A DNA stretch of 64,000 bases from NCBI GenBank assembly GCA_910578455.1, contig CAJTQA010000004.1, forward strand, positions 37,408 through 101,407, in the 5' to 3' direction. A program made the translations under genes and the position numbers. This document shows positions 1 through 8,704 of this stretch, piece after piece. Below the pieces are notes generated by a model. The model was given only the letters and a program-made list of their open reading frames with translations. It was not told the origin of the DNA and did not search any database. The DNA comes from an uncultured Dorea sp. GTDB lineage: Bacteria > Bacillota > Clostridia > Lachnospirales > Lachnospiraceae. The first letter of the stretch is position 1, and every line of letters starts with the position of its first letter.

Positions 1-2
1 CC

Positions 3-989
3 CACATGGACACGGCGCCGGATGCGCCCGGAGAGAACATTAAGCCCCGTCTGATTGAGAACTATGACGGCGGGGATGTAAAGCTTGGCGAGAACGGCAA
101 AGTATTGAGCGCAGCAGATTTCCCGCATCTTAAAGGGCTCAAGGGGAGGACTCTTATCGTGACGGACGGCGAGACTCTTCTGGGAGCGGACGACAAGGCG
201 GGAATTGCGGAGATTCTTACAGTGGCCGAGGAACTTCTGAAGGGCGATATGCCTCACGGGAAGATCTGCATCGGATTTACGCCGGATGAAGAGATCGCCA
301 GAGGAGCAAAGCATTTTGACGTGGAAGGCTTTGGCGCGGATTACGGCTATACGTTGGACGGCAGCGCGGAGGGCGAGATCCAGTATGAGAATTTTAATGC
401 GTCTACGGCTGTTTTTACGATTCATGGAGTGAGCGTGCATACAGGTACGGCAAAAGATGTGCTGGTCAATTCCCAGACATTGGCGGCGGAGATTCACCAG
501 ATGCTGCCTGAAAGTGAGCGTCCGGAGACGACAGAAGGGTATGAGGGATTCTATCATCTGGTGAGCGTCAACGGAACGGTAACAGAGACGAAAATGAAGT
601 ATTTTATCCGTGATTTTGACCGGGGGAATTTTAAGGCAAGAGAAGATAAGCTGCGCCAGATTGCGGCCGAGATGAATAAAAAGTACGGCGAAGGCAAGGT
701 AGATGTAGAGATTACCGAGTCCTACCGGAACATGAGAGAGATGGTGGAGCCGTGTTATCAGCTTGTAGAGTATGCCCTTGCAGCCACAAAGGCAGCCGGA
801 GTAGAGCCGGATGTCGCGCCGATCCGGGGAGGCACAGACGGGGCGAGGTTAAGCTTTAAGGGCCTGCCGTGTCCGAACCTTGGAACCGGCGGCTATGCGT
901 TCCACGGCGTGTATGAGCACATTACCGTTGAGGGCATGGATCTGGCAGTGAATATCGTGAAAGACATCATCAGGCAGTTTGCTGAGTAG
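3..989 (+). CDS. pepT: Peptidase T (tripeptide aminopeptidase), 5' end outside window
   Basis: Cytoplasmic zinc aminopeptidase of family M20 that removes the N-terminal residue of tripeptides. The reading frame is open to the left edge and the visible part begins inside the metal-site motif HMDTAPD, so this is the C-terminal ~328 residues of a ~410-residue family; the ATG at position 6 is internal. Visible family signatures are LLGADDKAGIAEI (bridging Asp), PDEEIARGA (catalytic Glu) and RGGTDGARLS with GGYAFHG near the end, carrying the dimerisation-domain and metal residues. It is followed after 13 bases by an amino-acid permease and then by an M18 aminopeptidase and an asparaginase, all on the same strand, which suggests a peptide-catabolic operon. 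The promoter lies outside the window. Confidence 0.93.
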   Translation, partial: HMDTAPDAPGENIKPRLIENYDGGDVKLGENGKVLSAADFPHLKGLKGRTLIVTDGETLLGADDKAGIAEILTVAEELLKGDMPHGKICIGFTPDEEIARGAKHFDVEGFGADYGYTLDGSAEGEIQYENFNASTAVFTIHGVSVHTGTAKDVLVNSQTLAAEIHQMLPESERPETTEGYEGFYHLVSVNGTVTETKMKYFIRDFDRGNFKAREDKLRQIAAEMNKKYGEGKVDVEITESYRNMREMVEPCYQLVEYALAATKAAGVEPDVAPIRGGTDGARLSFKGLPCPNLGTGGYAFHGVYEHITVEGMDLAVNIVKDIIRQFAE

Positions 990-1002
990 GGGGGATACCG
1001 TT

Positions 1003-2430
1003 ATGGCTGATACAAAGAAGATAAAATGGAGTGCTCTTGCCTTTATGGCGTTTTCCACAGTATGGGGATTTGGAAATGTATTAAACGGATTTATCTATTT
1101 TAACGGGATTCAGGTTGTGCTGAGCTGGGTGCTGATGTTCGGGCTTTATTTTATCCCGTATGCGCTGATGGTGGGGGAGCTTGGCTCTGCCTTTAAGAAC
1201 AGCGGCAGCGGCGTGAATTCGTGGATTTACGAGACGACTACGCCCAAGTTGGCGTACTATGCGGGCTGGACTTACTGGGCGTGCCACATTACCTATATTG
1301 CCAGCAAGGGAAGCGGCAGCCTTAAGGCGCTGAGCTGGGCGGTGTTCCGCAATGCGGAAGTCTATGACACGTTCCCGACCATGGCGGTGCAGTTAGCGAC
1401 GCTGGGCGTCTTTCTGGGCGGGTGCTTTATCGCCAGCAAGGGGCTTAACCCGCTGAAAAAGCTGCTTTCCCTGGCGGGAACCAGTATGTTTGTTATGTCG
1501 ATTCTGTATATTATTATGATGCTTGCGGCTCCGGCGATCAACCCTGGCGCGGATTATGTGACCATGGACTTAAGCTTTAAGAACCTGATTCCGAATTTTA
1601 ACGTGGCATATTTCACATCCCTGTCGATTCTTGTATTTGCGGTAGGCGGCTGCGAGAAGATCTCCCCTTATGTAAATAAGGTGGAGAATCCAAGTAAAGG
1701 GTTCCCTAAGGGAATCATTGCGATGGCGGTCATGGTGCTTGTGTGTGCCATTCTTGGAACGGTTGCCATGGGCAAGATGTTTGACCCGACGCTTATCAAT
1801 GCCAGCGACGAGGCGTTTAACTCTTATGCGGCCAACGGTTCTTACTGGGCGTTCCAGAAATTGGGCCAGTATTATCATGTGGGCGATCTGTTCCTGGTAA
1901 TCTATGCGCTGTGTAACCTTATCAGCCAGTTTGCGATTCTGATTCTGAGCATTGACGCGCCGTTACGGATGCTTTTGGAAAATGAGAAGACGAAGGAATT
2001 TATCCCGTCTGCTATGAGAAAGCAGAACAAGGACGGCGCATATGTCAACGGCATCAAGCTGATCATCGTGCTTGCAGGTGCGATTATCCTCGTCCAGACC
2101 TTTATGCCGGGGGCGGCGGCAGTGCTCCAGCAGCTTACAAGGCTGAATTCTGTATGCATGCCGATGCGTTACCTGTGGGTGTTCGTGGCGTATCTTGCGC
2201 TTAGAAAGGCCTATGATCGGATACCGGCGGAGTACCGTTTTGTGAAAAACCAGAAAGTGGCCATGTTTTTTGGCGGATGGTGCTTTTTTGTGACGGCTGC
2301 ATGTTGTATTATGGGTATGTACAGTAAAGAGCCTCTCACGCTGGCGTTAAATATCATCACGCCGGTTGTGCTGACTGCCCTCGGGCTTATCATGCCGAAA
2401 CTGGCGCAGCGGGAGAGAGCGAAGAAGTAA
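1003..2430 (+). CDS. APC superfamily amino-acid permease (YjeM/GadC-like)
   Basis: Integral membrane amino-acid transporter of 475 residues with about 12 hydrophobic segments. The N-terminal segment (WSALAFMAFSTVWGFGNV) has the unwound-helix glycine pattern of APC transporters, and the overall sequence resembles the glutamate:GABA antiporter/YjeM branch; the substrate cannot be read from sequence. The open frame extends to a TTG at 979 inside pepT, but the ATG at 1003 is preceded at good spacing by AGGGGGG (988-994) and is the likely start. It sits between pepT and an M18 aminopeptidase, so import or exchange of amino acids produced by peptide hydrolysis is a reasonable inference. Confidence 0.85.
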   Translation: MADTKKIKWSALAFMAFSTVWGFGNVLNGFIYFNGIQVVLSWVLMFGLYFIPYALMVGELGSAFKNSGSGVNSWIYETTTPKLAYYAGWTYWACHITYIASKGSGSLKALSWAVFRNAEVYDTFPTMAVQLATLGVFLGGCFIASKGLNPLKKLLSLAGTSMFVMSILYIIMMLAAPAINPGADYVTMDLSFKNLIPNFNVAYFTSLSILVFAVGGCEKISPYVNKVENPSKGFPKGIIAMAVMVLVCAILGTVAMGKMFDPTLINASDEAFNSYAANGSYWAFQKLGQYYHVGDLFLVIYALCNLISQFAILILSIDAPLRMLLENEKTKEFIPSAMRKQNKDGAYVNGIKLIIVLAGAIILVQTFMPGAAAVLQQLTRLNSVCMPMRYLWVFVAYLALRKAYDRIPAEYRFVKNQKVAMFFGGWCFFVTAACCIMGMYSKEPLTLALNIITPVVLTALGLIMPKLAQRERAKK

Positions 2431-2453
2431 GAAAGCAGCAGGAGGTGTTTACG

Positions 2454-3770
2454 GTGGATATGAAGACGATATCGGAGCTTGCCTCGTTTATCAAGGGCGC
2501 GCCTACGGCGTTCCACGCGGTGGAGAAGATGGGAGGCATGCTTGAGGAGGAAGGCTTTGAGGAGCTTAAAGAGCGGGAAAAGTGGGAGCTTAAGCCTGGG
2601 AAGGGGTACTATGTCACAAGGAACGGTTCCAGCATCATCGCTTTTAAGGCAGGGGCAAAGCTTTCGGACTATACCTTTCATGTGACGGCATCCCACAGTG
2701 ATTCGCCGGGATTCAAGCTCAAGGAAAATGCGGAGCTTGACGTAAAAAAGAGGTATACGGTATTGAATACGGAAGGGTATGGTGGTATGATTTGCTCAAC
2801 GTGGTTTGACCGCCCCCTTTCCGTGGCGGGCAGAGTGATTGTAAAGACGGATGAGGGTCTTAAGGCAAGGCTTGTTGACCTTGACAGAGACCTTCTGATG
2901 ATTCCGAGCCTTGCGATCCACATGGACCGTTCGGTCAATGACGGGCACAAGTTCAATAAGCAGGTGGATATGCTGCCGCTGTTTGCGGGGGAAGAGAAGG
3001 CGCCGGGAGCGGTTAAGGAGCTGGTGGCGAAGGAGCTTGAGGCAAAAGCGGAGGACATCTATGGGATGGATCTGTTTTTATACAACCGCATGGCTCCGGC
3101 CGTGTGGGGAAGTGACAATGAGTTTTTCTCCTGCCCGCAGCTTGACGACCTGGAGTGTGCGTTTGCCTCATTGAAGGGGTTCTTATCCGGCGGCAATGAG
3201 AGGAATGTAAATGTGTTCGCCTGTTTTGACAATGAAGAGGTAGGCTCCGGCACGAAGCAGGGCGCAGGATCTACGTTCCTCTATGATGTGCTCTGGCGGG
3301 TCAACCTTGCTCTCGGCAAGGATGAGGAGGACTTCTTAAGGGCGGTGGCGGGCAGCTTTATGCTGAGCTGCGACAATGCCCATGCGGTGCATCCGAACTA
3401 TAAGGAAAAGACGGATGCCACCAACTGCGTGTATATGAATGAGGGAATCGTAGTGAAGTCTCATGCAGGGCAGAAGTATACCAGTGACGCTCTGAGCATT
3501 GCCGTGATGAAGGCAATCTGTGAGAAGGCGGGGGTTCCGCTGCAGTTTTTTGCCAACCGCTCCGACGAGGCGGGGGGCAGCACTCTTGGGAACATCGCCA
3601 TGTCTCAGGTGTCTATGAATGCAGTGGACATCGGGCTGCCTCAGCTTGCCATGCATTCTGCTTACGAGACTTGCGGGGTGAAGGATGCCGGGTATCTCAT
3701 CCGGGCGGCGGAGAGCTTTTACAAAAGCCATATCAGCGCGGCGGGAGACGGGACATTCCATATAGAGTAA
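2454..3770 (+). CDS. M18 family aminopeptidase (aspartyl aminopeptidase type)
   Basis: Cytoplasmic, dodecamer-forming di-zinc aminopeptidase of family M18, about 438 residues, the usual length. Metal-site and catalytic motifs are visible in order: HSDSPGF (His/Asp), QLDDLE (bridging Asp), FDNEEVGSGT (catalytic Glu pair), a DNAHAVHP segment, DEAGGSTLGNI and HSAYE near the C-terminus. The family prefers N-terminal acidic or hydrophobic residues. AGGAGG at 2440-2445 favours the GTG at 2454 (8-base spacing); ATG 2460 is the alternative and the GTG at 2445 overlaps the ribosome site itself. It begins 23 bases after the permease stop and is followed after 27 bases by the asparaginase, consistent with cotranscription. 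Confidence 0.92.
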   Translation: MDMKTISELASFIKGAPTAFHAVEKMGGMLEEEGFEELKEREKWELKPGKGYYVTRNGSSIIAFKAGAKLSDYTFHVTASHSDSPGFKLKENAELDVKKRYTVLNTEGYGGMICSTWFDRPLSVAGRVIVKTDEGLKARLVDLDRDLLMIPSLAIHMDRSVNDGHKFNKQVDMLPLFAGEEKAPGAVKELVAKELEAKAEDIYGMDLFLYNRMAPAVWGSDNEFFSCPQLDDLECAFASLKGFLSGGNERNVNVFACFDNEEVGSGTKQGAGSTFLYDVLWRVNLALGKDEEDFLRAVAGSFMLSCDNAHAVHPNYKEKTDATNCVYMNEGIVVKSHAGQKYTSDALSIAVMKAICEKAGVPLQFFANRSDEAGGSTLGNIAMSQVSMNAVDIGLPQLAMHSAYETCGVKDAGYLIRAAESFYKSHISAAGDGTFHIE

Positions 3771-3797
3771 AGAGATAAAAGCGAGGACAGTGTGAAG

Positions 3798-4802
3798 ATG
3801 AAAAAGATACTTATGATAGGAACAGGCGGCACCATCGCTTCCAAAGAAACGGAAGACGGGCTGACTCCGGGGCTTACGCCGGAGGATATCTTATATTATA
3901 TTCCGGATGTGAAAAATATCTGTGACGTGGAGACAATCCAAGTGTGCAATCTGGACAGCACGAACGTAAAGCCTGAGCATTGGCAGCTGATTGTGAAGAC
4001 TATAGAGCAGAATTATTACAGCTATGACGGATTTGTTATCTGCCACGGTACGGACACGCTGGCGTATACTGCCTGTGCACTGTCCTACATGATACAGAAT
4101 TCCAACAAGCCGGTTGTCATTACCGGGGCGCAGAAACCGATAAGCCATGACGTGACGGATGCAAGGACGAATCTTCTTGACAGCTTTATCTATGCGGCTG
4201 ATAAGCATTCTCAGGGAGTGAATATCGTGTTTGACGGCAAGGTCATTGCGGGAACCAGGGCGAAAAAAGAGATGTCCAAGAGCTACAATGCATTTTCCAG
4301 CATCAATTTCCCGTACCATGCGGTTATAAGAGACAGGCGGCTGATCCGGTATATTCCGGAGATGCCGTACAAGGAGCGGGTGCATTTTTACTATAATATG
4401 AAAGACAGCGTGTGCGTGCTGAAACTGATTCCCGGGCTCAAGCCGGACATTCTCTACTATCTTTTTGAGAATTATGACTCTATCGTGGTGGAGAGCTTTG
4501 GCGTGGGAGGCATGCCGAAGTCTTTGACGGACGTGTTCCGCGCGGAGATGAAAAAGTGGGAGCAGGAAGGAAAGCACGTAGTCGTTACGACGCAGGTGGT
4601 CAATGAAGGCAGCGACATGATGGTGTACGCGGTGGGAAAGACCATCAAAAAAGAGTTCAACCTGATGGAGGCATATGATATGACTACGGAGGCGGTCATC
4701 ACAAAGCTTATGTGGCTTATGGGGATGGAAGGGCTTTCAAAAAAGGAGTTCAGGGAGCTTTTCTACCAGCAGATAAATTATGATATACTTTTTGCGGAGT
4801 AG
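3798..4802 (+). CDS. ansA: Type I (cytoplasmic) L-asparaginase
   Basis: Hydrolyses L-asparagine to aspartate and ammonia. The ~334-residue protein has no signal peptide and carries both asparaginase signatures: GTGGTIAS at the N-terminus with the nucleophilic Thr, and HGTDTLAYTA with the second catalytic Thr-Asp pair; the catalytic Lys region follows in GAQKPISHDVTDARTN. An in-frame GTG at 3792 is possible, but the GAGGA at 3783-3787 is better placed for the ATG at 3798. It is the last enzyme of the peptide and amino-acid run starting with pepT; a GntR regulator with its own promoter follows. Confidence 0.92.
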   Translation: MKKILMIGTGGTIASKETEDGLTPGLTPEDILYYIPDVKNICDVETIQVCNLDSTNVKPEHWQLIVKTIEQNYYSYDGFVICHGTDTLAYTACALSYMIQNSNKPVVITGAQKPISHDVTDARTNLLDSFIYAADKHSQGVNIVFDGKVIAGTRAKKEMSKSYNAFSSINFPYHAVIRDRRLIRYIPEMPYKERVHFYYNMKDSVCVLKLIPGLKPDILYYLFENYDSIVVESFGVGGMPKSLTDVFRAEMKKWEQEGKHVVVTTQVVNEGSDMMVYAVGKTIKKEFNLMEAYDMTTEAVITKLMWLMGMEGLSKKEFRELFYQQINYDILFAE

Positions 4803-4828
4803 GTTGGAGAGCGTTTGGAATTTAACAA

Positions 4829-4858
4829 TAGACAAATGTACGTTAGTGTTGCTATACT
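4829..4858 (+). promoter_or_regulatory. Sigma-A-type promoter of the GntR gene
   Basis: TAGACA (4829-4834), an 18-base spacer and TATACT (4853-4858), 34 bases upstream of the GntR start codon. The -35 deviates by one base from consensus. It gives the regulator a transcript independent of the upstream catabolic genes. Confidence 0.5.
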
Positions 4859-4892
4859 TATAAGGAATATGAAGAGGCAGAGAGGTTAGGCT

Positions 4893-5579
4893 ATGGCAAT
4901 ATATTTTCGTACGTTGCGTGAAAATGTGGTGGAGGCAATCCGCGATAAGATTATTAATCAGGAATTGAAGCCCGGCGAGAGGATCGTGGAGATGGAGCTT
5001 GCGGAGGAGTTTAAGACAAGCCGCGGGCCTGTGCGGGAGGCGCTCAGGCAGCTTGAGCACGAGGGGCTTATCGAGTACACCCGGAATGTGGGCTGTACCG
5101 TTAAGAATCCGGATCTCCAGGAGTCTTTTGAGATCTACCTGATTAGGGTGAGTTATGAGATTCTTGCGGTAAAATATATGGGAGGCAGGATTCCTCCGGA
5201 GACGATATCGAATATGGAGAAAGTGCTGGAGAAGATGAAAGCGCTTGACGAGAGCCGCTATGCTCAGGTCTATCTGTATGATAATGAGTTTCACGGCGAG
5301 CTTGTGAAGATGACGAAGTTAAAGCATCTCTACCGGTTGTGGAGTGAACTCAGCTACGGGAATATTGTTACCGGGTATAATAATGTGCAGGATAAAAAAC
5401 GGGTGGCAGAGCGTCAGTACACGGTACATAAGGACATTGTGGATGCCTGCCGGACAGGGGATGCGGGAGAGATCTGCAAAGTGGTATCGGAGCATTATAT
5501 GCGTACCATTACGAGGCTTATGAAAGAGCAGGGCGTAAAAGAGGATGAAGTGCCGTTTTCCAGGGATTTTCTGCTTTAA
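4893..5579 (+). CDS. GntR family regulator, FadR subfamily (FCD domain)
   Basis: DNA-binding regulator of 228 residues. Residues ~10-75 form the GntR winged helix-turn-helix (IRDKIINQELKPGERIVEMELAEEF is the family's opening, followed by SRGPVREALRQLEHEGLIEY). Residues ~85-215 form an all-helical FCD ligand domain with conserved Asp/His positions (for example YDNEFH and the C-terminal SEHYMR), which in this family bind a metal and a small carboxylate. The start has AGAGG at 4881-4885. It closely follows the asparaginase and may control the pepT-ansA run or itself; the ligand is unknown. A strong terminator follows. Confidence 0.85.
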   Translation: MAIYFRTLRENVVEAIRDKIINQELKPGERIVEMELAEEFKTSRGPVREALRQLEHEGLIEYTRNVGCTVKNPDLQESFEIYLIRVSYEILAVKYMGGRIPPETISNMEKVLEKMKALDESRYAQVYLYDNEFHGELVKMTKLKHLYRLWSELSYGNIVTGYNNVQDKKRVAERQYTVHKDIVDACRTGDAGEICKVVSEHYMRTITRLMKEQGVKEDEVPFSRDFLL

Positions 5580-5599
5580 ATCCAGAGATTTGAGTAAGC

Positions 5600-5639
5600 A
5601 GAATCGCTATAAGAAATTCTTATAGCGATTCTCTTTTTT
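5600..5639 (+). terminator. Rho-independent terminator after the GntR gene
   Basis: A perfect stem of about 15 bp (AGAATCGCTATAAGAA paired with its complement ending at 5632) with almost no loop is followed by CTCTTTTTT. It closes the peptide-catabolic run. Confidence 0.85.
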
Positions 5640-5665
5640 GTCTAAATTTTACACCTTAATATTGT

Positions 5666-6036
5666 AGCTTGCATTTGGAATCATGGTAGCATGTGAATTC
5701 CTGCGCGGCGTGGGCGCAGAGCAGTCTGTAAAGGCAAGTGTTGTGTGGCCGTTCTTGTTCGCTACAGTCATCACGGTGGGGGAAATGTGTTTTTCACCGT
5801 TGCGTAATTCATTCGTAAGTAAATACGCTTCGAAGAAATATGTATCGCTTTTGATGGGGGTTATCGCAGTGTCAACATTTTGTGCGAATAAGCTAAGCCC
5901 GTTTGTGCAGGCGTTCATTGAGAAGTTTGATGTGTTCCCGGTATTTGTGGGCATCTTTGCATTGATGCTGGTGTTCGCAGCGCTGATCTGGCTTGTAAAC
6001 GGGAAACTTAACAGCCTGGTTGAGGGAAAGGAATAA
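5666..6036 (+). pseudogene. 3' remnant of a peptide-type (POT/PTR) MFS transporter
   Basis: The frame encodes ~120 residues and begins right after a stop codon (5665-5667) without a ribosome-binding site or promoter; the first Met is at 5683. It contains the last helices of a transporter: a segment with VITVGEMCFSPLRNSF, resembling the GEL-x-SP motif of POT family peptide transporters, then two more hydrophobic helices and a short basic tail. A full transporter would be 450-500 residues, so about three quarters of the gene is missing. Its position after a peptidase operon fits a decayed peptide importer. The family assignment rests on a short motif and is moderate. Confidence 0.6.
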
Positions 6037-6056
6037 GAAGAAAGAATTAATTATAT

Positions 6057-6101
6057 AGAGGCGCAAAATCCTGGCTGGAAGGGGTTTTGCGCCTCTGTTT
6101 T
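6057..6101 (+). terminator. Rho-independent terminator after the transporter remnant
   Basis: AGAGGCGCAAAATCC (6057-6071) pairs with the complementary arm ending in GCGCCTCT (to 6096), followed by GTTTT. The intact terminator suggests the remnant is still the end of a formerly functional gene. Confidence 0.8.
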
Positions 6102-6132
6102 GCATGTCGGTTTTTGAGAAATAAAAATGGTA

Positions 6133-6188
6133 TTGACATATATCGAGAGTCGATGTAATATAATTATAAAGATATTCGATATATATTG
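6133..6188 (+). promoter_or_regulatory. padR promoter with PadR-type operator (copy 1)
   Basis: TTGACA (6133-6138), 17-base spacer, TAATAT (6156-6161). The spacer holds the inverted repeat ATATCG-N5-CGATGT (6140-6156), and a second palindromic stretch, ATATTCGATATATATTG, follows at 6172-6188. Nearly the same arrangement recurs at 10642-10697. Overlap of a palindrome with the core promoter implies repression, most simply autoregulation by the PadR protein encoded next. Confidence 0.65.
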
Positions 6189-6253
6189 AAACAAAAGATA
6201 TAATTGTTTTAAATATATATTGTCATCAAATAGTAAAAAGCGAGGTGAGTAAA

Positions 6254-6592
6254 ATGACAGTAAGTAGGAATCTTGTTTCTGGTAATACATCCATGTTGCT
6301 TTTAAAGCTTTTGTCGGAAAAGGATATGTATGGATACGAGATGATAAGCACTTTATCTAAACGTTCCAACAATGTGTTTGAGCTTAAGGTAGGAACCCTC
6401 TACCCGCTGCTCCACAGCCTGGTACAGAGCGGGTATCTTAAGGGATACGATCAGGAGGCGAATGGAAAGCTCCGTAAGTATTACCAGATTACACCAAACG
6501 GACGCAAATACCTTGACAAGATGATAAAGGAGTGGAATACTTACGCAAATGCGGTAGGCATGATGATAGGTGGTGTGAATTATGAAAGCTGA
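6254..6592 (+). CDS. PadR family transcriptional regulator
   Basis: Small winged-helix repressor of 112 residues, essentially one PadR domain: MLLLKLLSEKDMYGYEMISTL (helix 1-2), FELKVGTLYPLLHSLVQSGYL (recognition helix) and the wing YYQITPNGRKYLDKM. GAGGTGA at 6242-6248 selects the ATG at 6254 over the GTG at 6245, which lies inside the ribosome site. It overlaps by 11 bases the HAAS-domain membrane protein that follows, a standard PadR/HAAS pair in Firmicutes in which the membrane protein is thought to modulate or be controlled by the regulator. The palindromic promoter upstream suggests autoregulation. Confidence 0.9.
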   Translation: MTVSRNLVSGNTSMLLLKLLSEKDMYGYEMISTLSKRSNNVFELKVGTLYPLLHSLVQSGYLKGYDQEANGKLRKYYQITPNGRKYLDKMIKEWNTYANAVGMMIGGVNYES

Positions 6593-7364
6593 TAAATATC
6601 TGCAAGAATTGACGAAACGCATCGAAAGTTCCAAGGTGAGAAAAGAGATTATGAGAGAATATCAGGATCATATCGAGGACTGCAAGGAGGCGCTCATGGA
6701 ATCCGGCATGAGCGAGGAGGAAGCGGAAAAAGAGGCCGTAAGGCAGATGGGCGATCCTGGAGAGGCGGGGCGGGAGATGAACCGGATTTACAGAGACGTG
6801 CTGGATCTTAATATGGCTATATGGTTTTTAGCATGCTGCGTCCTGACTCTGTTGACGAGATGGGTGCTGGAAAGAGGCATGGGAGTTGTAGATATAAGTG
6901 CAGCCGGAGTGCCTGTAATTATACCGGAGTATATCGGGAGAGCGCTCCTTGTATATGGTTTCCTGTTAAGCGCATGGGAGAAACATAATGACCTGGTGCT
7001 TTACTACGTGCATGGAAAAGACTGGGGCGGCGCAGGCGCCGGAGCCATGAACAACAGCGGATTTATTCTGGCTGTCGGAGTGGCGTTGATGGCGCACAGT
7101 ATGGAGCGGGGCGTATGGATAAGCATAATAGCGGCGGCAGCGCAGATTGTGTTAAGGAGTTATATCCAGATGCTGAACAGCAAGAGGGAGACAGAACTTC
7201 TCTGGGAGATTGGAGTGGCAGATACGGCAATCACTTACAAGGGTAAAGGAACGTTTCGCGGCAAACAGATAAAGATAAAGACCAATGAAGAAGAGATTCA
7301 GCCGGGAACTTCTGTTATGATTGTAATGTTTGAGGGGCCAAAGCCAGTGGTGGCACGGGTGTGA
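6582..7364 (+). CDS. HAAS-domain (DUF1700-like) membrane protein
   Basis: 260-residue protein. Residues 1-70 form a soluble charged helical HAAS/permease-prefix domain (YLQELTKRIESSKVRKEI, then MSEEEAEKEAVRQMGDPGE). Residues ~78-190 contain about four hydrophobic helices, and the C-terminal ~60 residues are polar and probably cytoplasmic, with a small beta-rich segment. The gene overlaps padR and therefore belongs to the same transcript. The HAAS domain is known as a partner of PadR regulators and ABC exporters; the specific role here is not known. The C-terminal extension after the membrane part is unusual for simple DUF1700 proteins. Confidence 0.75.
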   Translation: MKADKYLQELTKRIESSKVRKEIMREYQDHIEDCKEALMESGMSEEEAEKEAVRQMGDPGEAGREMNRIYRDVLDLNMAIWFLACCVLTLLTRWVLERGMGVVDISAAGVPVIIPEYIGRALLVYGFLLSAWEKHNDLVLYYVHGKDWGGAGAGAMNNSGFILAVGVALMAHSMERGVWISIIAAAAQIVLRSYIQMLNSKRETELLWEIGVADTAITYKGKGTFRGKQIKIKTNEEEIQPGTSVMIVMFEGPKPVVARV

Positions 7365-7419
7365 CAAGACAGCAGATAGAAAAGGCGGTACAGAACATAG
7401 ATATGATGAAGGTCAGATA

Positions 7420-7452
7420 ACAGGGAGCGGAGGGTGAATTCGCTCCCTGTTT
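7420..7452. terminator. Stem-loop between convergent genes
   Basis: ACAGGGAGCG (7420-7429) pairs with CGCTCCCTGT (7441-7450), lying between the plus-strand HAAS gene and the minus-strand MerR gene. The T tract is weak on both sides (TT on plus), so termination is likely but may be inefficient. Confidence 0.55.
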
Positions 7453-7467
7453 GCAATAATTTGATAA

Positions 7468-8613
7468 TTATCTTTGTACCCAGGTAGGGATTGTCTTTCC
7501 TCTCATATCGAATGCAGTACCGAGGATGTTCATAATCCTTAAGCCTTCCGTTACGGCGAAGTATCTGTTGTTATTATTAGCATCATGGTATGCATGGAAC
7601 CAATTCAGGCCAATGTACATGGTAAACAGGAAGAAACCGATGAAAAATGCTGTCCACATCCCGCTGAGCGTGCCGCCAATGAGTGTCATGATCGCGGTAT
7701 ATCCCAGAGCCGCAGCGATTACGTACCGCGCTTTGGCAAAGAAGTGTTTCCACGTCCGGGATAACAAGAACAGTATAACCACATACGCTGCTGTCATAAG
7801 ACAGAAAAGGCTCAAATGCATTCCGCTTATAGAAACGTCTTTCCAAGGGAAGATAAAACTTCTGGCAAAAGTGTAGGCGGTCATAAGCAATGGAACAAGA
7901 TTAATGGCATTTATATGGAAGATTACCATTAATATAGTTGTGTTTTTAGTAAAATACATCCCTATATAACATATGATGCATAAAATAACCGGAAAGAAAA
8001 AGAAAGTTCCTATTGTATCGGCAAATGGAAATGCGTTTTCCATCGTTCCCGGAGAACCCATAAGTTTCCTGGGCAAACAGATGCCGTCAGAAGAAGAGTA
8101 CATCCAATCTCCGAGGAGAAATGAAACGACGGCACATATACAATATCCATATGACAGCATCAGCGCCAGACTTTTGTTAAACTGCTTTGACGTCAGGATT
8201 TCTTTTGTAATATCTTCTTTCAAAACCTTCGCAAGCTGTTCGCCCCAGGATGCCTCATCCTCTTCCAGTATTGACTCTGATACAGAATCAAAAGGAAGAT
8301 GGCGCTGGCGCAGGTTTTCACATACACGCCTGACTGCCTCTAGGTTCTGCTCTTCCTCATGCAGCAGTTTGAGACGGTTTTCCATAACGGCTTCAAGATT
8401 CAGCTTTCCATCTTTCAGATCCCGGATGTCAGAGATAGGGACTCCAAGGACTCTTAATACTTTAATCCGTTCAAGCTGTTCGATGTCCTGTTGGGAATAT
8501 TCCCGATAGTTATTTGTATCATTTCTTTTTGGGGAGATAAGTCCTTCATTTTCATAATATCTGATATTTGCTTTGGTGATGCCAACCTTGTTTTCTACAT
8601 CTTTAATCGTCAT
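7468..8613 (-). CDS. MerR family regulator fused to a multi-helix membrane domain
   Basis: 381 residues. Residues 1-70 are a MerR winged helix (MTIKDVENKVGITKANIRYY, then ENEGLISPKRNDTNNYREYS) with the usual second part ERIKVLRVLGVPISDIRDL. Residues ~75-120 form a probable dimerising coiled coil. From ~145 to ~340 there are about six hydrophobic helices, and the C-terminus is short and polar. MerR proteins are normally soluble, so this is a membrane-anchored regulator; the signal sensed is unknown. AAGGAGG-like CCTCCTTT precedes the start on the minus strand. The promoter has the 19-base MerR spacer, pointing to autoregulation. A second small membrane gene lies just upstream on the same strand. 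Confidence 0.8.
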   Translation of the reverse strand: MTIKDVENKVGITKANIRYYENEGLISPKRNDTNNYREYSQQDIEQLERIKVLRVLGVPISDIRDLKDGKLNLEAVMENRLKLLHEEEQNLEAVRRVCENLRQRHLPFDSVSESILEEDEASWGEQLAKVLKEDITKEILTSKQFNKSLALMLSYGYCICAVVSFLLGDWMYSSSDGICLPRKLMGSPGTMENAFPFADTIGTFFFFPVILCIICYIGMYFTKNTTILMVIFHINAINLVPLLMTAYTFARSFIFPWKDVSISGMHLSLFCLMTAAYVVILFLLSRTWKHFFAKARYVIAAALGYTAIMTLIGGTLSGMWTAFFIGFFLFTMYIGLNWFHAYHDANNNNRYFAVTEGLRIMNILGTAFDMRGKTIPTWVQR

Positions 8614-8645
8614 GATAAATGTCCTCCTTTATGTTTGATGCCCTG

Positions 8646-8676
8646 ATTATAAGGGTTAAAGAGGCTTGAAGGTCAA
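8646..8676 (-). promoter_or_regulatory. MerR-type promoter with 19-bp spacer
   Basis: Read on the minus strand: TTGACC (8676-8671), a 19-base spacer and TATAAT (8651-8646). The spacer contains an imperfect dyad, ACCTTCAAG and CTTTAACCC. A 19-base spacer is the hallmark of promoters that MerR proteins untwist to activate, so the downstream MerR fusion gene is probably autoregulated. Confidence 0.7.
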
Positions 8677-8704
8677 TACCTTTTTTAAAATCCTTATCAT
8701 TTTT

